Source of the DNA: Desulfitobacterium hafniense DCB-2
Lineage (GTDB): Bacteria; Bacillota; Desulfitobacteriia; Desulfitobacteriales; Desulfitobacteriaceae
DNA length: 64,000 bases
Assembly: GCF_000021925.1 (NCBI RefSeq)
Contig: NC_011830.1
Span: forward strand, 3,693,001 to 3,757,000
Direction: 5' to 3'
Shown here: piece by piece, positions 8,529 to 17,235 of the stretch
Layout: every line of letters begins with the position of its first letter
Numbering within the stretch: the first letter of the stretch is position 1
Notes under the pieces: model-generated
What the model was told of the DNA's origin: nothing
Seen by the model: the letters and a program-made list of their open reading frames with translations, nothing else
The model's database searches: none
Translations under genes and position numbers: made by a program

Positions 8529-9791
8529 ATGTCTACAGATTTAGCCGAACAACCATTTAAATTCGATGATGTTTTCATGCAATATTATCCCTGCATCTAT
8601 AATTTTATTCGCTGGCTAATCCAGGACGAAGATTGCGCCCAGGATTTAGCACAGGAAACCTTTTTGCGTGCCTTCGTTAATCTTGGCACAAGATCAGAGC
8701 ATAATCTTTCCCCTTGGCTGCATACCATAGCCAGGAATCTCTGTCATGATTATTGGCGTAAAAACAAACGCAGGGGCGGCAGAGAGCTGCTGCTTCAGGA
8801 TGCCTTCGAGTGTGAAGATGAATCTTCCAAGCCACTGGCGGCCATTGAAAATAAAGAGACAGCCAAACAAATCTATAAGATTTTAAATCTATTGAAAAGT
8901 GAACAGCGAACCGCACTGCTCCTCCGCGAAATCGAAGGATTGTCCTATGACGACGCTGCCAGAGTTATGGGAATCAGCGTGTCAGCCTATACCTCTTTAT
9001 TGAATCGGGCAAGAAACAAGTTCATTAAACTGATCATGACTCCTTATACAAAGATAAACAAAGGCCTTTTCACTCCTAAAGAATACACAGTCTTATACCG
9101 CTGGTTCGGCATCGATGCCTGGCCGGAAGACCCGGAACAGGAGATCGTCCATAAGGCTAAGCATTACTTTGATAACTCTGCCCTCTCTTTTGATGAGTTC
9201 AGGAATTCTCTTTACCCCTTTCACCTGGATCAGGCTATTTTAAACAGAGTGCTCAATAAGGACCCCCAAATCATTGGGGATTTCGGCTCAGGAACCGGAC
9301 AGTTTACACTGAAGGCTGCTTCCTCAGTAAATCTTGAAAAAACCTACGCCTTCGACATCTCACCGAAGATGGTTGACTTCTCCCAACAGCGTTTTAAGCG
9401 CGAAGGTCTCCGCCATATCCAGTGCTTGCCTGCGGATTTAAATTCTATCCCTTTGGAAAGTGAAACCCTGGATATCGGGTATTGCCTGGTTGTGCTTCAC
9501 CATCTTTACGATCCCGGTAAAGCGATCAAAGAAATGACCAGAACCCTTAAGCCTGGAGGTCAGCTGATTATCGGCGATTTTGGTTCTCACAATTACAATC
9601 TGTTTACCAAAAACAACAAAGATCTATGGTCCGGCTTCAGCCCGGACCAAATGACCAAATGGTTCAATGAAGCCGGCTTGGAAAACATCGATATCAGGGA
9701 AGAAAAGGACTGTATTTTTAAGTCGACAACACAAGCAGGAGAACTTGTTAAAATACCCCTGCTTATGAGCAGTGGTATCAAAAGAGCCTGA
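8529..9791 (+). CDS. ECF sigma factor fused to a class I SAM methyltransferase
   Basis: A 420-aa two-part protein. Residues 15-80 are sigma region 2 (DCAQDLAQETFLRAFVNL, then SPWLHTIARNLCHDYWR) and residues 111-168 are sigma region 4 (LLREIEGLSYDDAARVMGIS). After a 70-residue linker, residues 247-400 form a Rossmann methyltransferase with motif I DFGSGTGQF (251-259), an acidic residue ending strand 2 (YAFDIS, D276), VVLHHLYDPGKA and LKPGGQL. No stop or frameshift separates the halves. A GGTGAGG site precedes ATG 8529. A sigma factor carrying a methyltransferase is unusual; its promoters and methyl acceptor are unknown. Confidence 0.9.
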   Translation: MSTDLAEQPFKFDDVFMQYYPCIYNFIRWLIQDEDCAQDLAQETFLRAFVNLGTRSEHNLSPWLHTIARNLCHDYWRKNKRRGGRELLLQDAFECEDESSKPLAAIENKETAKQIYKILNLLKSEQRTALLLREIEGLSYDDAARVMGISVSAYTSLLNRARNKFIKLIMTPYTKINKGLFTPKEYTVLYRWFGIDAWPEDPEQEIVHKAKHYFDNSALSFDEFRNSLYPFHLDQAILNRVLNKDPQIIGDFGSGTGQFTLKAASSVNLEKTYAFDISPKMVDFSQQRFKREGLRHIQCLPADLNSIPLESETLDIGYCLVVLHHLYDPGKAIKEMTRTLKPGGQLIIGDFGSHNYNLFTKNNKDLWSGFSPDQMTKWFNEAGLENIDIREEKDCIFKSTTQAGELVKIPLLMSSGIKRA

Positions 9792-9815
9792 TCAACCCTT
9801 GTCTTATTAATAACA

Positions 9816-9874
9816 ATAACCAACAACCAAGAAGGTGTTCCCTTCAGAGTTGTTGGTTATTGCTTTATTATTTT
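9816..9874. terminator. Bidirectional terminator between convergent genes
   Basis: A 13-bp perfect stem (AATAACCAACAAC at 9816-9828 with its complement at 9849-9861) is followed by a T-rich tail on the plus strand. The opposite strand is moderately T-rich too. It lies between the convergent sigma-methyltransferase gene and dmsC, so it probably serves both. Confidence 0.75.
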
Positions 9875-9887
9875 GCCCTTGGCATTC

Positions 9888-10739
9888 TTAAAACCAGGGA
9901 TAGAGCGCCATGGTCGAAGCGTAAAACAAAATTCGTCCCGAAATCTCGCCAACCAGAACACCGGCCAAACCGAGGCCCAAAAGGGCCGACCTTCCCTCGG
10001 CTTGCAAGGCCAGGCCGACACAGGCTGCAGGCACAAGGACGCCTAAGATCGCCCGCACGTAAAAGACCGGCGATGAAAACATGCCCAAGGCCACAGCGGC
10101 CTGTTCAGCGGAATTACCAGCCATAGCGCCGGAACCGGATAAAACCAGCAGCCCGGCGGCCAGGGCGGCCATAGCCACCATCGAAAAACTCTTGATGCCC
10201 GGTGCCACCTCTTTATCCTTACTTCTGCCCAGGCAAAAGAGGACGGTGAAGGTTCCCAGCACAACGGCGGTCAGCAGGAACGCTCCCGGCGTCGTCCAAC
10301 TGTTCCAAGCCGGCCGGGCGGGCAACATGTACACCTTGCTGCTCACCGCGACAGCGGCCAGCCCGACTACACTCACCCCAAGGCCGGCCAATTTACGCAC
10401 TCCGGCCTGATCGGCTTTCTTCCACCAGATGTAGCTGTAGGCCAGTGCCAGGAGAGCGACCAAGGCAAAGAGCAGCACTTCCAGACTGAGAGCCGCTGTT
10501 CCTAAATTGCTCAGAGCCGTCACCGCCTGCCAGGGCTGGCCGAGATGGAAGACGGAAAAGAGGAGACCTCCCCCGACGAGAGGCAGGGTCATCATACCGG
10601 CCGGCCGCAGGAATTTCTCCCTGCCCCCGGCCACCAACTTAGCAAAGAAAAATTCTACGACTGTCAAAATGAGGGCGATTCCCACCGCCCACTGAGTCAG
10701 CACGGTAAACAAGACCAACGGGATTTCCCAGTTATGCAT
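9888..10739 (-). CDS. dmsC: DMSO reductase-family membrane anchor subunit
   Basis: A 283-aa polytopic protein with about eight hydrophobic segments, starting MHNWEIPLVLFTVLTQWAVG as DmsC proteins do. It anchors the exported catalytic and iron-sulphur subunits and oxidises menaquinol. The segment PLVGGGLLFSVFHLGQPWQA with its conserved HLG is typical of the family. It is the last gene of the dmsA-dmsB-dmsC order, starting 14 bases after dmsB. GGAGGG precedes ATG 10739. Confidence 0.92.
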   Translation of the reverse strand: MHNWEIPLVLFTVLTQWAVGIALILTVVEFFFAKLVAGGREKFLRPAGMMTLPLVGGGLLFSVFHLGQPWQAVTALSNLGTAALSLEVLLFALVALLALAYSYIWWKKADQAGVRKLAGLGVSVVGLAAVAVSSKVYMLPARPAWNSWTTPGAFLLTAVVLGTFTVLFCLGRSKDKEVAPGIKSFSMVAMAALAAGLLVLSGSGAMAGNSAEQAAVALGMFSSPVFYVRAILGVLVPAACVGLALQAEGRSALLGLGLAGVLVGEISGRILFYASTMALYPWF

Positions 10740-10753
10740 ATCCGATTCCCTCC

Positions 10754-11302
10754 CTAATTTTTATGCGGCTTGGCCGGATTGATGAGGATCGATGGTTTGG
10801 TGACTTCCGCCTTCGGCGTAATGCCGGGAATCTCCCGCACGCCCTGATAGCGGGCCTCAAGCTCTGCCAGATCGCCGACGATGATGTTACCGCCCGGGCA
10901 GGCCTCAGCACAGCGCGGCATCAGCCCTTGCTCCACCCGTTCTTTGCAGTAGCTGCACTTGCTGACCTTTTTTTCCACCGGATCATATTGAGGTGCGCCG
11001 TAGGGGCAGGCGTAAGTGCACATCCGGCAGCCAAGGCATTTGGCGTGATCCTGGTAGACGATGCCGTTTTCCAGGCGCGTGTAAGCGCCGGCCGGGCAAT
11101 TGAGCAGGCATTGCGGGTCCTGACAATGATTGCAGGCCATGGAAATGTTGACATGGGAAGGGGGATTGTTCGTGTCCAACTGACGGACGCGGCGCCAGCT
11201 CACGCCCGGCGCGGTTTTTTGCTCCGACATACACGCCACTTGGCATGTCTGACATCCATAACATCCCTCACTATTGATATAAAAGCCGACTTGTCCCGAC
11301 AT
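10754..11302 (-). CDS. dmsB: DmsB-like four-cluster ferredoxin subunit
   Basis: A 182-aa electron-transfer subunit with four [4Fe-4S] clusters. Cysteine motifs are visible at the N-terminus (CYGCQTCQVAC), in the centre (CNHCQDPQCLLNC), next (CLGCRMCTYAC) and finally (CSYCKERVEQGLMPRCAEAC). This is the DmsB/PsrB/PhsB pattern. It passes electrons from the membrane anchor to the molybdenum subunit. It has no signal peptide and presumably rides on the Tat signal of the catalytic partner. It starts 4 bases after the dmsA stop. Confidence 0.94.
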   Translation of the reverse strand: MSGQVGFYINSEGCYGCQTCQVACMSEQKTAPGVSWRRVRQLDTNNPPSHVNISMACNHCQDPQCLLNCPAGAYTRLENGIVYQDHAKCLGCRMCTYACPYGAPQYDPVEKKVSKCSYCKERVEQGLMPRCAEACPGGNIIVGDLAELEARYQGVREIPGITPKAEVTKPSILINPAKPHKN

Positions 11303-11305
11303 TTT

Positions 11306-13642
11306 TTAGCCCTCCTTTCGTACTTGAACCAGTGTATTGTTGCAGCTTTGGCCGCCGCTTAAATGTTCGACAAAATCGCTGGTGATATAGCTGCTGCTGC
11401 CGCCTTGCTGCTCCCACCAGCCGTTCTCCGCCGTTACGACACCCCGCTTGATATGGGCGCTGACATTGGCTTTGCAGCGGTGCTGGCCCCGGTCGTTGTA
11501 AAGGATGACCCAATCGTCGTGGGCGATCCCGCGGGGGCCGGCATCGTCGGGATGAATCATCACGTGAGGAACATCGGATACAGCTTGGTTCAACCACTGC
11601 AGGGACCCGAAGGTGGAATGGATGGTACGGTTTGTTTTGCGTTGGACGCAGGCCAGAGGATATTTGGCCGCCAATTCCGGATTCCCCTTGACGCTCTCTT
11701 CAGCGCGGATATAGGCGAGCATAGGGTTGAACCCCTTCTCATGCCAATCGTAGACGAAGAACTCCGCTTTCTGGGTCGGCGTCTTGAAGATCCCGTTCTC
11801 AAAAGGTATATAGACCTCCGGCAGGGGATTGATGCATTTCTTTTCCAGCAACTCTTCATAGGTGATCCCTGTGGGCTCCAGGACGGCTTTGATATGCTCG
11901 GCCACCGGCTTGTCGAAAGCGTCGCCGAAGCCCAATCTTTTAGCGAGCTGGGTAAAGATCCACAAGTCATCGTGGGCCTCGCCAGGCGGATCAACGGCTT
12001 TTTCCATCAGCTGCACGTAATGGCTGCGGGAAGAAGCGAGGACATTTTCACTTTCAAAGATGGTGGTACAGGGCAGCACGAGATCGGAATAGAGAGCGGT
12101 GGACGTCATCAGGCTATCCACTGTGACCACAAAGGGAATCTTCTTCAGGGCTTCTTTTACCGCGCCCGTGTTAGGGTTTTGGGTCATAATGCTGCTGGTC
12201 ATGGTCCAGAGAAACCCGATCTTATTGGGCTTATCTTCCAGGATATCCCGGCCAAAGCGTGCTCCCCGCACCGCGCCGAACTCGCCTTGGGGCTTGGGCG
12301 AAGGGATGGCATTGCCCACTTTGATAGAGGTCGTCACCCCGCCGGCGTCGCAGATGCCATTGCCGCGGCCGCCGATGTTCCCTGTCAAAACCGCCAGATA
12401 CATATGCGCCGCCGCCGCGTAGGACCCCCACTCCGTGCGCTGGAAGCCGCCCATATTCTGGATGAGCATAGCCGGCTTGATGGTGGCATAGTCCCGCGCC
12501 ATCCGGATGGTCGACGCAGCGGGAACATCGGTCTCTTTCTCCACTTCTTCCGGGGTCCAGGGCCGGCATTCATCCGCCAGGATATCGAATTGGGTCTTAT
12601 ATTGACTTGCCCAGGCTGTGTTCCTGACCGTCAAAGCCGGAACAACACCGGGCCCATCATGCCGGGTAATCTGCCCGCTTGCTTCGTCCAGAACCAGGAA
12701 GGAAGTGGGATCTTCTTCGTCCTCAAGGGCAGGCTTGCCGCTCGTTTCCGCGACGAGGAAAGGCAGACTGCTGTGGGCGCGGATGAAATCGGCATCATAC
12801 AGGTTTTCCTCGATGATGATCTTGATCATCCCCAGAGCCAATGCCGTATCCGTGCCGGGAATGATCGGCACCCACTCATCTGACTGAGCTGCCGTCTCGC
12901 TGAAGCGGGGATCGACGGTGACCATCTTAGCCCCCTGAGCCTGGGCCTCCTGGTACCATTTAAAGTAAGATTGCATGGTGACGGCGGGATTGTTCCCCCA
13001 CGCCAGCAGATAACGGCTATCCCGAATCGAATCCCGCGTATCTTCGTAACGGCTGCCGAAGATGGGAGTCATGCTCCCGGTGACAGCCTGACAGCAGAGG
13101 GAACCGACAACGGGGGTAAATCCGCCCAAATAATTGAAGAACGATGCCGCTACAGCGTTGCTGAGAGAGCCGAAGTTACCGGAAAAGGAACGCAGGCAGA
13201 TCCCTTGATTGCCCAGTTCGGCCTGGGTTTCTTTAATTTTTTCCACGATCAGATCCAGGGCCTCGTCCCAGGATATCTCTTGCCAACGATTGGAGCCTTT
13301 TTCGCCATCCCGCAGCATCGGCATCTTGATCCGCTCGGGATGGTTGACCCATTGGGTTCGGGCCAGACCACGCAGGCAGGCGACCGTTTCATCCGCTTCG
13401 CAGCTCTCCACTTTGACAAGTTTTCCATCCACCACGTAAGCTTTCAGATTGTGATGCAGGCATTCCATGGTACAGCTGGACGTGAAAATCTCCGCCTTGG
13501 AGATATCGGCGGGAGCCGCCTCCACATCACCGGCCAGTGTCGTCAACCCGATCCCTCCGCCGATAGCGGCGGTAGTGGCTACCGCACCAGTCGTTTTGAG
13601 AAAAGTACGTCTGGAGATACCCTTCTTTTTTTCATTTTCCAT
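11306..13642 (-). CDS. dmsA: Tat-exported molybdopterin oxidoreductase, DMSO reductase family
   Basis: A 778-aa catalytic subunit. The start at ATG 13642 follows GGGGGA and gives a perfect Tat signal, SRRTFLKTTG. The longer frame upstream has no such signal. The order is FeS-binding N-terminus, molybdopterin domains (SWDEALDLIVEKIKE, LLAWGNNPAVTM, VTVDPRFSETA) and a C-terminal dinucleotide-binding domain. Two oddities are seen. The FeS0 motif reads CTMEC then LHHN, so the usual third cysteine is missing. The residues near the metal read GSLCCQAVTG, suggesting a cysteine rather than serine ligand, as in Psr/Phs enzymes. The substrate therefore cannot be named from sequence. Confidence 0.9.
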   Translation of the reverse strand: MENEKKKGISRRTFLKTTGAVATTAAIGGGIGLTTLAGDVEAAPADISKAEIFTSSCTMECLHHNLKAYVVDGKLVKVESCEADETVACLRGLARTQWVNHPERIKMPMLRDGEKGSNRWQEISWDEALDLIVEKIKETQAELGNQGICLRSFSGNFGSLSNAVAASFFNYLGGFTPVVGSLCCQAVTGSMTPIFGSRYEDTRDSIRDSRYLLAWGNNPAVTMQSYFKWYQEAQAQGAKMVTVDPRFSETAAQSDEWVPIIPGTDTALALGMIKIIIEENLYDADFIRAHSSLPFLVAETSGKPALEDEEDPTSFLVLDEASGQITRHDGPGVVPALTVRNTAWASQYKTQFDILADECRPWTPEEVEKETDVPAASTIRMARDYATIKPAMLIQNMGGFQRTEWGSYAAAAHMYLAVLTGNIGGRGNGICDAGGVTTSIKVGNAIPSPKPQGEFGAVRGARFGRDILEDKPNKIGFLWTMTSSIMTQNPNTGAVKEALKKIPFVVTVDSLMTSTALYSDLVLPCTTIFESENVLASSRSHYVQLMEKAVDPPGEAHDDLWIFTQLAKRLGFGDAFDKPVAEHIKAVLEPTGITYEELLEKKCINPLPEVYIPFENGIFKTPTQKAEFFVYDWHEKGFNPMLAYIRAEESVKGNPELAAKYPLACVQRKTNRTIHSTFGSLQWLNQAVSDVPHVMIHPDDAGPRGIAHDDWVILYNDRGQHRCKANVSAHIKRGVVTAENGWWEQQGGSSSYITSDFVEHLSGGQSCNNTLVQVRKEG

Positions 13643-13790
13643 GTTCTTTCCCCCATTCCTTTCTTTCCACACTTTTGGTTTTATCCAGATAAACGTTAAT
13701 CGACCAGGTCCCCTTTCCTTTTTTCTCTTTAAAAATGCATTGAATACCGGATTGACCAATTGTCCAAGGTTACCGAGCCACCCTTGTCGG

Positions 13791-14966
13791 CTAAAACTGC
13801 CGATGATCACTATAAACAAGTGCTCTGGGTGTCACACCGGCCTGCAGGGTTTCCAAAATCTCATAATCACGGGTATCCACTACAAAAACAGTACCTTCCA
13901 GCAGGTTGGCAATGTAAGCCTTATCCCCAGCTTTGGAAAGCGCCAGATCACCGGGCTGGCCGCTTAAGAGACACTGACCCGTAACCTGGCCTGTCTCCGT
14001 ATCCAGCCCGACTAATTTCGCCTCTTTTTCAGTAACAACATATAAAATAGTGCCATCCGGGGAGGAAGCAATGCTTACCGGCTTCTCACCTACTTTAACC
14101 TTGTCCGTCTTACCACCTCCCTTCAAGTCCATGCTTAAGATCGCATCATTAATATCCAGTTCATTGCCGGCAGCGGAAATATAGAGTCGGGAAGCCGAGC
14201 CGGCAAAAATCATCTCATTAATGCCAAAGGCAGCATCATAGGCCTCCACCTCTTTTCCTTCCTGCAGATCGATGACTGCTATATCCCAGGTGCCCATATT
14301 CCCTACATAAATCTTGTTCTCCGCTTCATCAAGAACGATAGCCGAGGGTTTGCGGCCGGCGCCTAAGGGCTCTCCGAAAATATCATGGCAGCAGTCCGGC
14401 GGCTCCATCCTTTCTTCGAAGCCACATGTATTTAAAGGATAGAACCCTACCATAGAGCGGATTTTCAGATCGACACTACTCACCCTGTTGAGGTAATAAT
14501 CCAGGACATAGAGCCTATCCCCGGCTGAGTTAATCGCCATCGCCACCGGCTGATTGCCCATGGCAATCCTGGCTTCTATCTCCCCGGAAACGGTGCTTAT
14601 CCTGTACACATCACCAGAGCCGCTATTGGCTACATAGACATAGTGACCATCGGGAGATTGTAACAGAGCAATGGGTTTGGCTCCCACAGGAATTTCCCTG
14701 ACCGTTTCACCGGTTGCCAAGTCGATGACCGCAACCTGATTGGTTGTATACTGACAGACATAGAGCGCTTCCTCAGGCATCTTCTTCGGCTCGCCGGCAG
14801 GCTCATTAGATGGTTCCTCAGCAGGAGCCTGAGCCTGATTCTGAATCTGAGCACCGGTCCCCGCTCCCTGAACCGGTTCCCCAGTGCCGGCCGGTTGGGC
14901 GCAGGCGGTCAAGGTTAAAGAAACAGCTAACAGCAATAAGACAATGATCCTGTTATATCTGCCCAT
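13791..14966 (-). CDS. YVTN-type beta-propeller lipoprotein
   Basis: A 391-aa lipoprotein with a signal peptide ending in lipobox LTAC, a linker rich in Ala, Gln and Pro, and a seven-blade propeller with repeats such as GHYVYVANSGSGDVYRI and GTILYVVTEKEAKLV. ATG 14966 is chosen over the longer frame because it starts directly at the signal peptide and overlaps the end of the ABC ATPase gene by 14 bases. An insertion in one blade carries NTCGFEERMEPPDCCHD, a cysteine cluster that may bind metal or form disulphides. It is the last gene of an ABC-transporter operon and is followed 148 bases later by dmsA. Confidence 0.88.
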   Translation of the reverse strand: MGRYNRIIVLLLLAVSLTLTACAQPAGTGEPVQGAGTGAQIQNQAQAPAEEPSNEPAGEPKKMPEEALYVCQYTTNQVAVIDLATGETVREIPVGAKPIALLQSPDGHYVYVANSGSGDVYRISTVSGEIEARIAMGNQPVAMAINSAGDRLYVLDYYLNRVSSVDLKIRSMVGFYPLNTCGFEERMEPPDCCHDIFGEPLGAGRKPSAIVLDEAENKIYVGNMGTWDIAVIDLQEGKEVEAYDAAFGINEMIFAGSASRLYISAAGNELDINDAILSMDLKGGGKTDKVKVGEKPVSIASSPDGTILYVVTEKEAKLVGLDTETGQVTGQCLLSGQPGDLALSKAGDKAYIANLLEGTVFVVDTRDYEILETLQAGVTPRALVYSDHRQF

Positions 14967-15627
14967 TCTCCACAAGCCTTCCTTCTTGCATAAGATAGCG
15001 TTTAGTCGCTTTTTCAGCCCATTGGGGATTATGAGTGACCATAACGACAGCACCACCGCCCCCCACAGCCCCGGTCAAAAGAGCCATAACCTTCCCTGCC
15101 CACATCTCATCCAGGTCATTGGTCGGCTCATCTGCCAAAATAAGCTGAGGATCATTGATTAAGGCCCTGGCTACAATCAGCCTGCGGCGCTGCCCCACAC
15201 TGAGCTGGCCCGGCAGAAAATCCCGTCTTGAACTCAGCCCCAGCTCTTCCAGATAGCGGGAGATTTTTGCTTCATCCGGCTTCTTCCCCTTGCCAACACT
15301 TTGGGCAAACCGCAAGTTGCCTTCCACGGTTAATGCTTGCAAAAGATTGGTTTCCTGAAACACAAAGCCGACAAGGTCTCCCCGCAGCTCTGTCACCTTG
15401 GTATCCGGCAGGCTGCTCAGGTTCTCATCCTTTAAGAAAACGTCCCCGCCGGTAGGCCTTAACAACCCGCACATAATGTACAGCAGTGTGCTCTTGCCCG
15501 TGCCGGAGGGGCCTTCGATGGCCAGAAAATCACCTTTGTCCACGGTGAGGGAAACTTCATTGATCGGGCAAACCACTTCACCCATCGCATAGGTTTTACT
15601 GACTTTCTCCAGTCTGCAAAGAGTCAA
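14953..15627 (-). CDS. ABC transporter ATP-binding protein (MacB/LolD type)
   Basis: A 224-aa ATPase with Walker A GPSGTGKST, Q-loop (FVFQETNLLQ), signature LSVGQRRR in place of LSGGQ, Walker B LILADEPTNDLD and the H-loop MVTHN. These are features of the MacB/LolD/FtsE class that powers FtsX-type permeases by mechanotransmission rather than by substrate import. The start is TTG 15625-15627, with GGGGAGG ten bases upstream; it follows the permease stop directly. It overlaps the lipoprotein start. Confidence 0.93.
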   Translation of the reverse strand: MTLCRLEKVSKTYAMGEVVCPINEVSLTVDKGDFLAIEGPSGTGKSTLLYIMCGLLRPTGGDVFLKDENLSSLPDTKVTELRGDLVGFVFQETNLLQALTVEGNLRFAQSVGKGKKPDEAKISRYLEELGLSSRRDFLPGQLSVGQRRRLIVARALINDPQLILADEPTNDLDEMWAGKVMALLTGAVGGGGAVVMVTHNPQWAEKATKRYLMQEGRLVENGQI

Positions 15628-15629
15628 TT

Positions 15630-16829
15630 CTAATCCACCTCCCCTCTGGCAATTGCTTCCTGCGGATCAAGCCGCGAACTCTTCCATGCGGGATACACTG
15701 AGGCTATGAACCCTAAGAACAAAGCGACGAAGATTCCTAACAAACCGCTTCCCAAGGCAGAGCTCCAGGACCACTGACCCATCGGCAGGCCCAGGGAACT
15801 TCTCAGCGCCGTTAAAATCGAATTGACTCCCAGCACACCGGCAATGCTGCCTGCTGCACCCCCTGCCCCTGCCAGCAGCCATGCTTCCAGCAGGATGAGT
15901 TTGAAGACCTCTGTCCTCTGCACTCCGATGGCTCTAAGCAGTCCGATTTCCTTTTTTCTTTCCCGGACCAGAGCACTGAAGCGACCAATGAGTGCTAAGC
16001 AGGCAACAAAAAACAGGGCGAGCCAAAGACCGAGTATCAGCCTCGTGACCATGAGTAGTTGTGTTCTCATAGCCGAGACCATTTCACTGGTAGCCACGGC
16101 TTCCACGGCAAGCTCCAGGCTATTTATATCTTCAGCCACTTGAACCGGATCATAGCCCGTGGAAGTCTTAATCAAAACTGCCGAAATAAGCTTTTCCGGT
16201 GCTTCTTTCTTCCACAGGCCCTGAAGGTAGGGACTATCCTGGGCTAACTCTCTGGCAACATTGATGTTAATAAAGATGGTCTCATCCATACCGCTCCCTG
16301 TCGGGTATAAGCTGCCTGCCACCGTGAACACTCCGCCTAATACTGAAGCTTGATTACCCAAAAAAGCCGGAATGTTGCCGCCGATAATAACCTGGTCATC
16401 CGCTAAAGCCTTAAGATTGTGTTCGCTTAGCCAAGGTTCTAAAATAAAATCCGTCGCCGGATCATACCCTACTAAACGGGTCGCCCCACCTATCGAACAG
16501 CAGCTCTGATCGAGAGTTTGGGTAAAGAACTGGGAAGTGAGCTGCTCTATCCCCTTGACTTGCCCAATTTCCCGGGCGACCTCCTGATTCATATAAATAT
16601 TAACGGGCTCAGCCGTAAAGATCGTTTGAAAGGCATCGGCGTTGCTTTTATTAGGTAAAACGATAATATCTGCTCCCAGCCGGTCATTGGATAGCTTTAA
16701 CCCCTCCTGTAAAGTGAATAGTACGGAAAAAGTCAGCACAAAGGTTAATACCGTTAACCCGGTGATGGCCATTGTGAGCACAGATTGTCCTTTGCGGCGT
16801 ACGCTGTTTTCCCAGGCCAGAAACCACAT
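15630..16829 (-). CDS. FtsX-like ABC transporter permease with a Cys-Cys motif
   Basis: A 399-aa permease. One N-terminal transmembrane helix is followed by a roughly 200-residue extracytoplasmic (MacB periplasmic core-like) domain and then three helices that form the FtsX domain. The outer domain contains QSCCSIGGATRLVGYDP, a vicinal cysteine pair. ATG 16829 is used because AGGAGG lies ten bases upstream; an earlier GTG abuts that site. It is the first gene of permease-ATPase-lipoprotein. Substrate unknown; the cysteines in both exposed partners suggest metal or thiol chemistry. Confidence 0.9.
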   Translation of the reverse strand: MWFLAWENSVRRKGQSVLTMAITGLTVLTFVLTFSVLFTLQEGLKLSNDRLGADIIVLPNKSNADAFQTIFTAEPVNIYMNQEVAREIGQVKGIEQLTSQFFTQTLDQSCCSIGGATRLVGYDPATDFILEPWLSEHNLKALADDQVIIGGNIPAFLGNQASVLGGVFTVAGSLYPTGSGMDETIFININVARELAQDSPYLQGLWKKEAPEKLISAVLIKTSTGYDPVQVAEDINSLELAVEAVATSEMVSAMRTQLLMVTRLILGLWLALFFVACLALIGRFSALVRERKKEIGLLRAIGVQRTEVFKLILLEAWLLAGAGGAAGSIAGVLGVNSILTALRSSLGLPMGQWSWSSALGSGLLGIFVALFLGFIASVYPAWKSSRLDPQEAIARGEVD

Positions 16830-16838
16830 TTTATTCAC

Positions 16839-17061
16839 CCCTCCTCGTTAAATAAATCACAAATCTTCATTCTTTTGTCTCAGACCTCACTCCTCAATCC
16901 AGTAAAATGCTCCTCTTCAAAAGTTAATTTGAACTATGTGTTACTTATATAAACGCTTTCAATTCAAAAACCTTTCGCTTTTTCACACGGGAAAAAAATA
17001 TTTTTCACCTAATTTTATTTTAAAATAATATTTCCATATTGTGGCAATTTCTATAAAAGTT
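16839..17061. other. AT-rich intergenic region between divergent units
   Basis: No reading frame with a plausible start was found in this stretch, which separates the ABC operon (leftward) from the YjcZ-like genes (rightward). The right end carries the promoter described next. Confidence 0.5.
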
Positions 17062-17070
17062 CATAAGCTA
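17062..17070 (+). promoter_or_regulatory. Candidate mother-cell sigma (sigma-K or sigma-E) -10 element
   Basis: CATAAGCTA matches the CATAnnnTA -10 consensus of sigma-K and also the CATA core of sigma-E promoters. It lies 31 bases before the first YjcZ-like gene, a suitable place. The -35 region is not convincing, so the specific sigma factor is uncertain. Confidence 0.4.
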
Positions 17071-17100
17071 TAGTATCTTCACACAAAGGAGGAACTCAAA

Positions 17101-17205
17101 ATGGCATTAGGCACTGGTTGCGCAGGCGGTTCTAATTTCGGTGCAGGTATTGCGATTATTGTGGTTATCATTCTGTTGTTAATTGCCTTAGGAATCGTAT
17201 TCTAA
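17101..17205 (+). CDS. YjcZ-like tiny sporulation membrane protein 1
   Basis: A 34-aa protein: a short glycine-rich head with one cysteine (MALGTGCAGGSNFGAG), then one hydrophobic helix ending LLLIALGIVF. This head-plus-helix plan is that of the YjcZ family of sporulation-associated micropeptides. AAAGGAGG lies 8 bases before ATG 17101. Too small to be found by length-based gene calling. Paired with a paralogue 30 bases downstream. Confidence 0.8.
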   Translation: MALGTGCAGGSNFGAGIAIIVVIILLLIALGIVF

Positions 17206-17235
17206 AGAAAATCTAAAATATTAGGAGGTAAAACT

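Noticed and set aside
11363..12883. A 506-codon open frame on the plus strand
   Set aside because: It lies entirely antisense to the well-supported dmsA gene, has no ribosome-binding site and encodes no recognisable domain. It is a shadow of GC-biased third positions.
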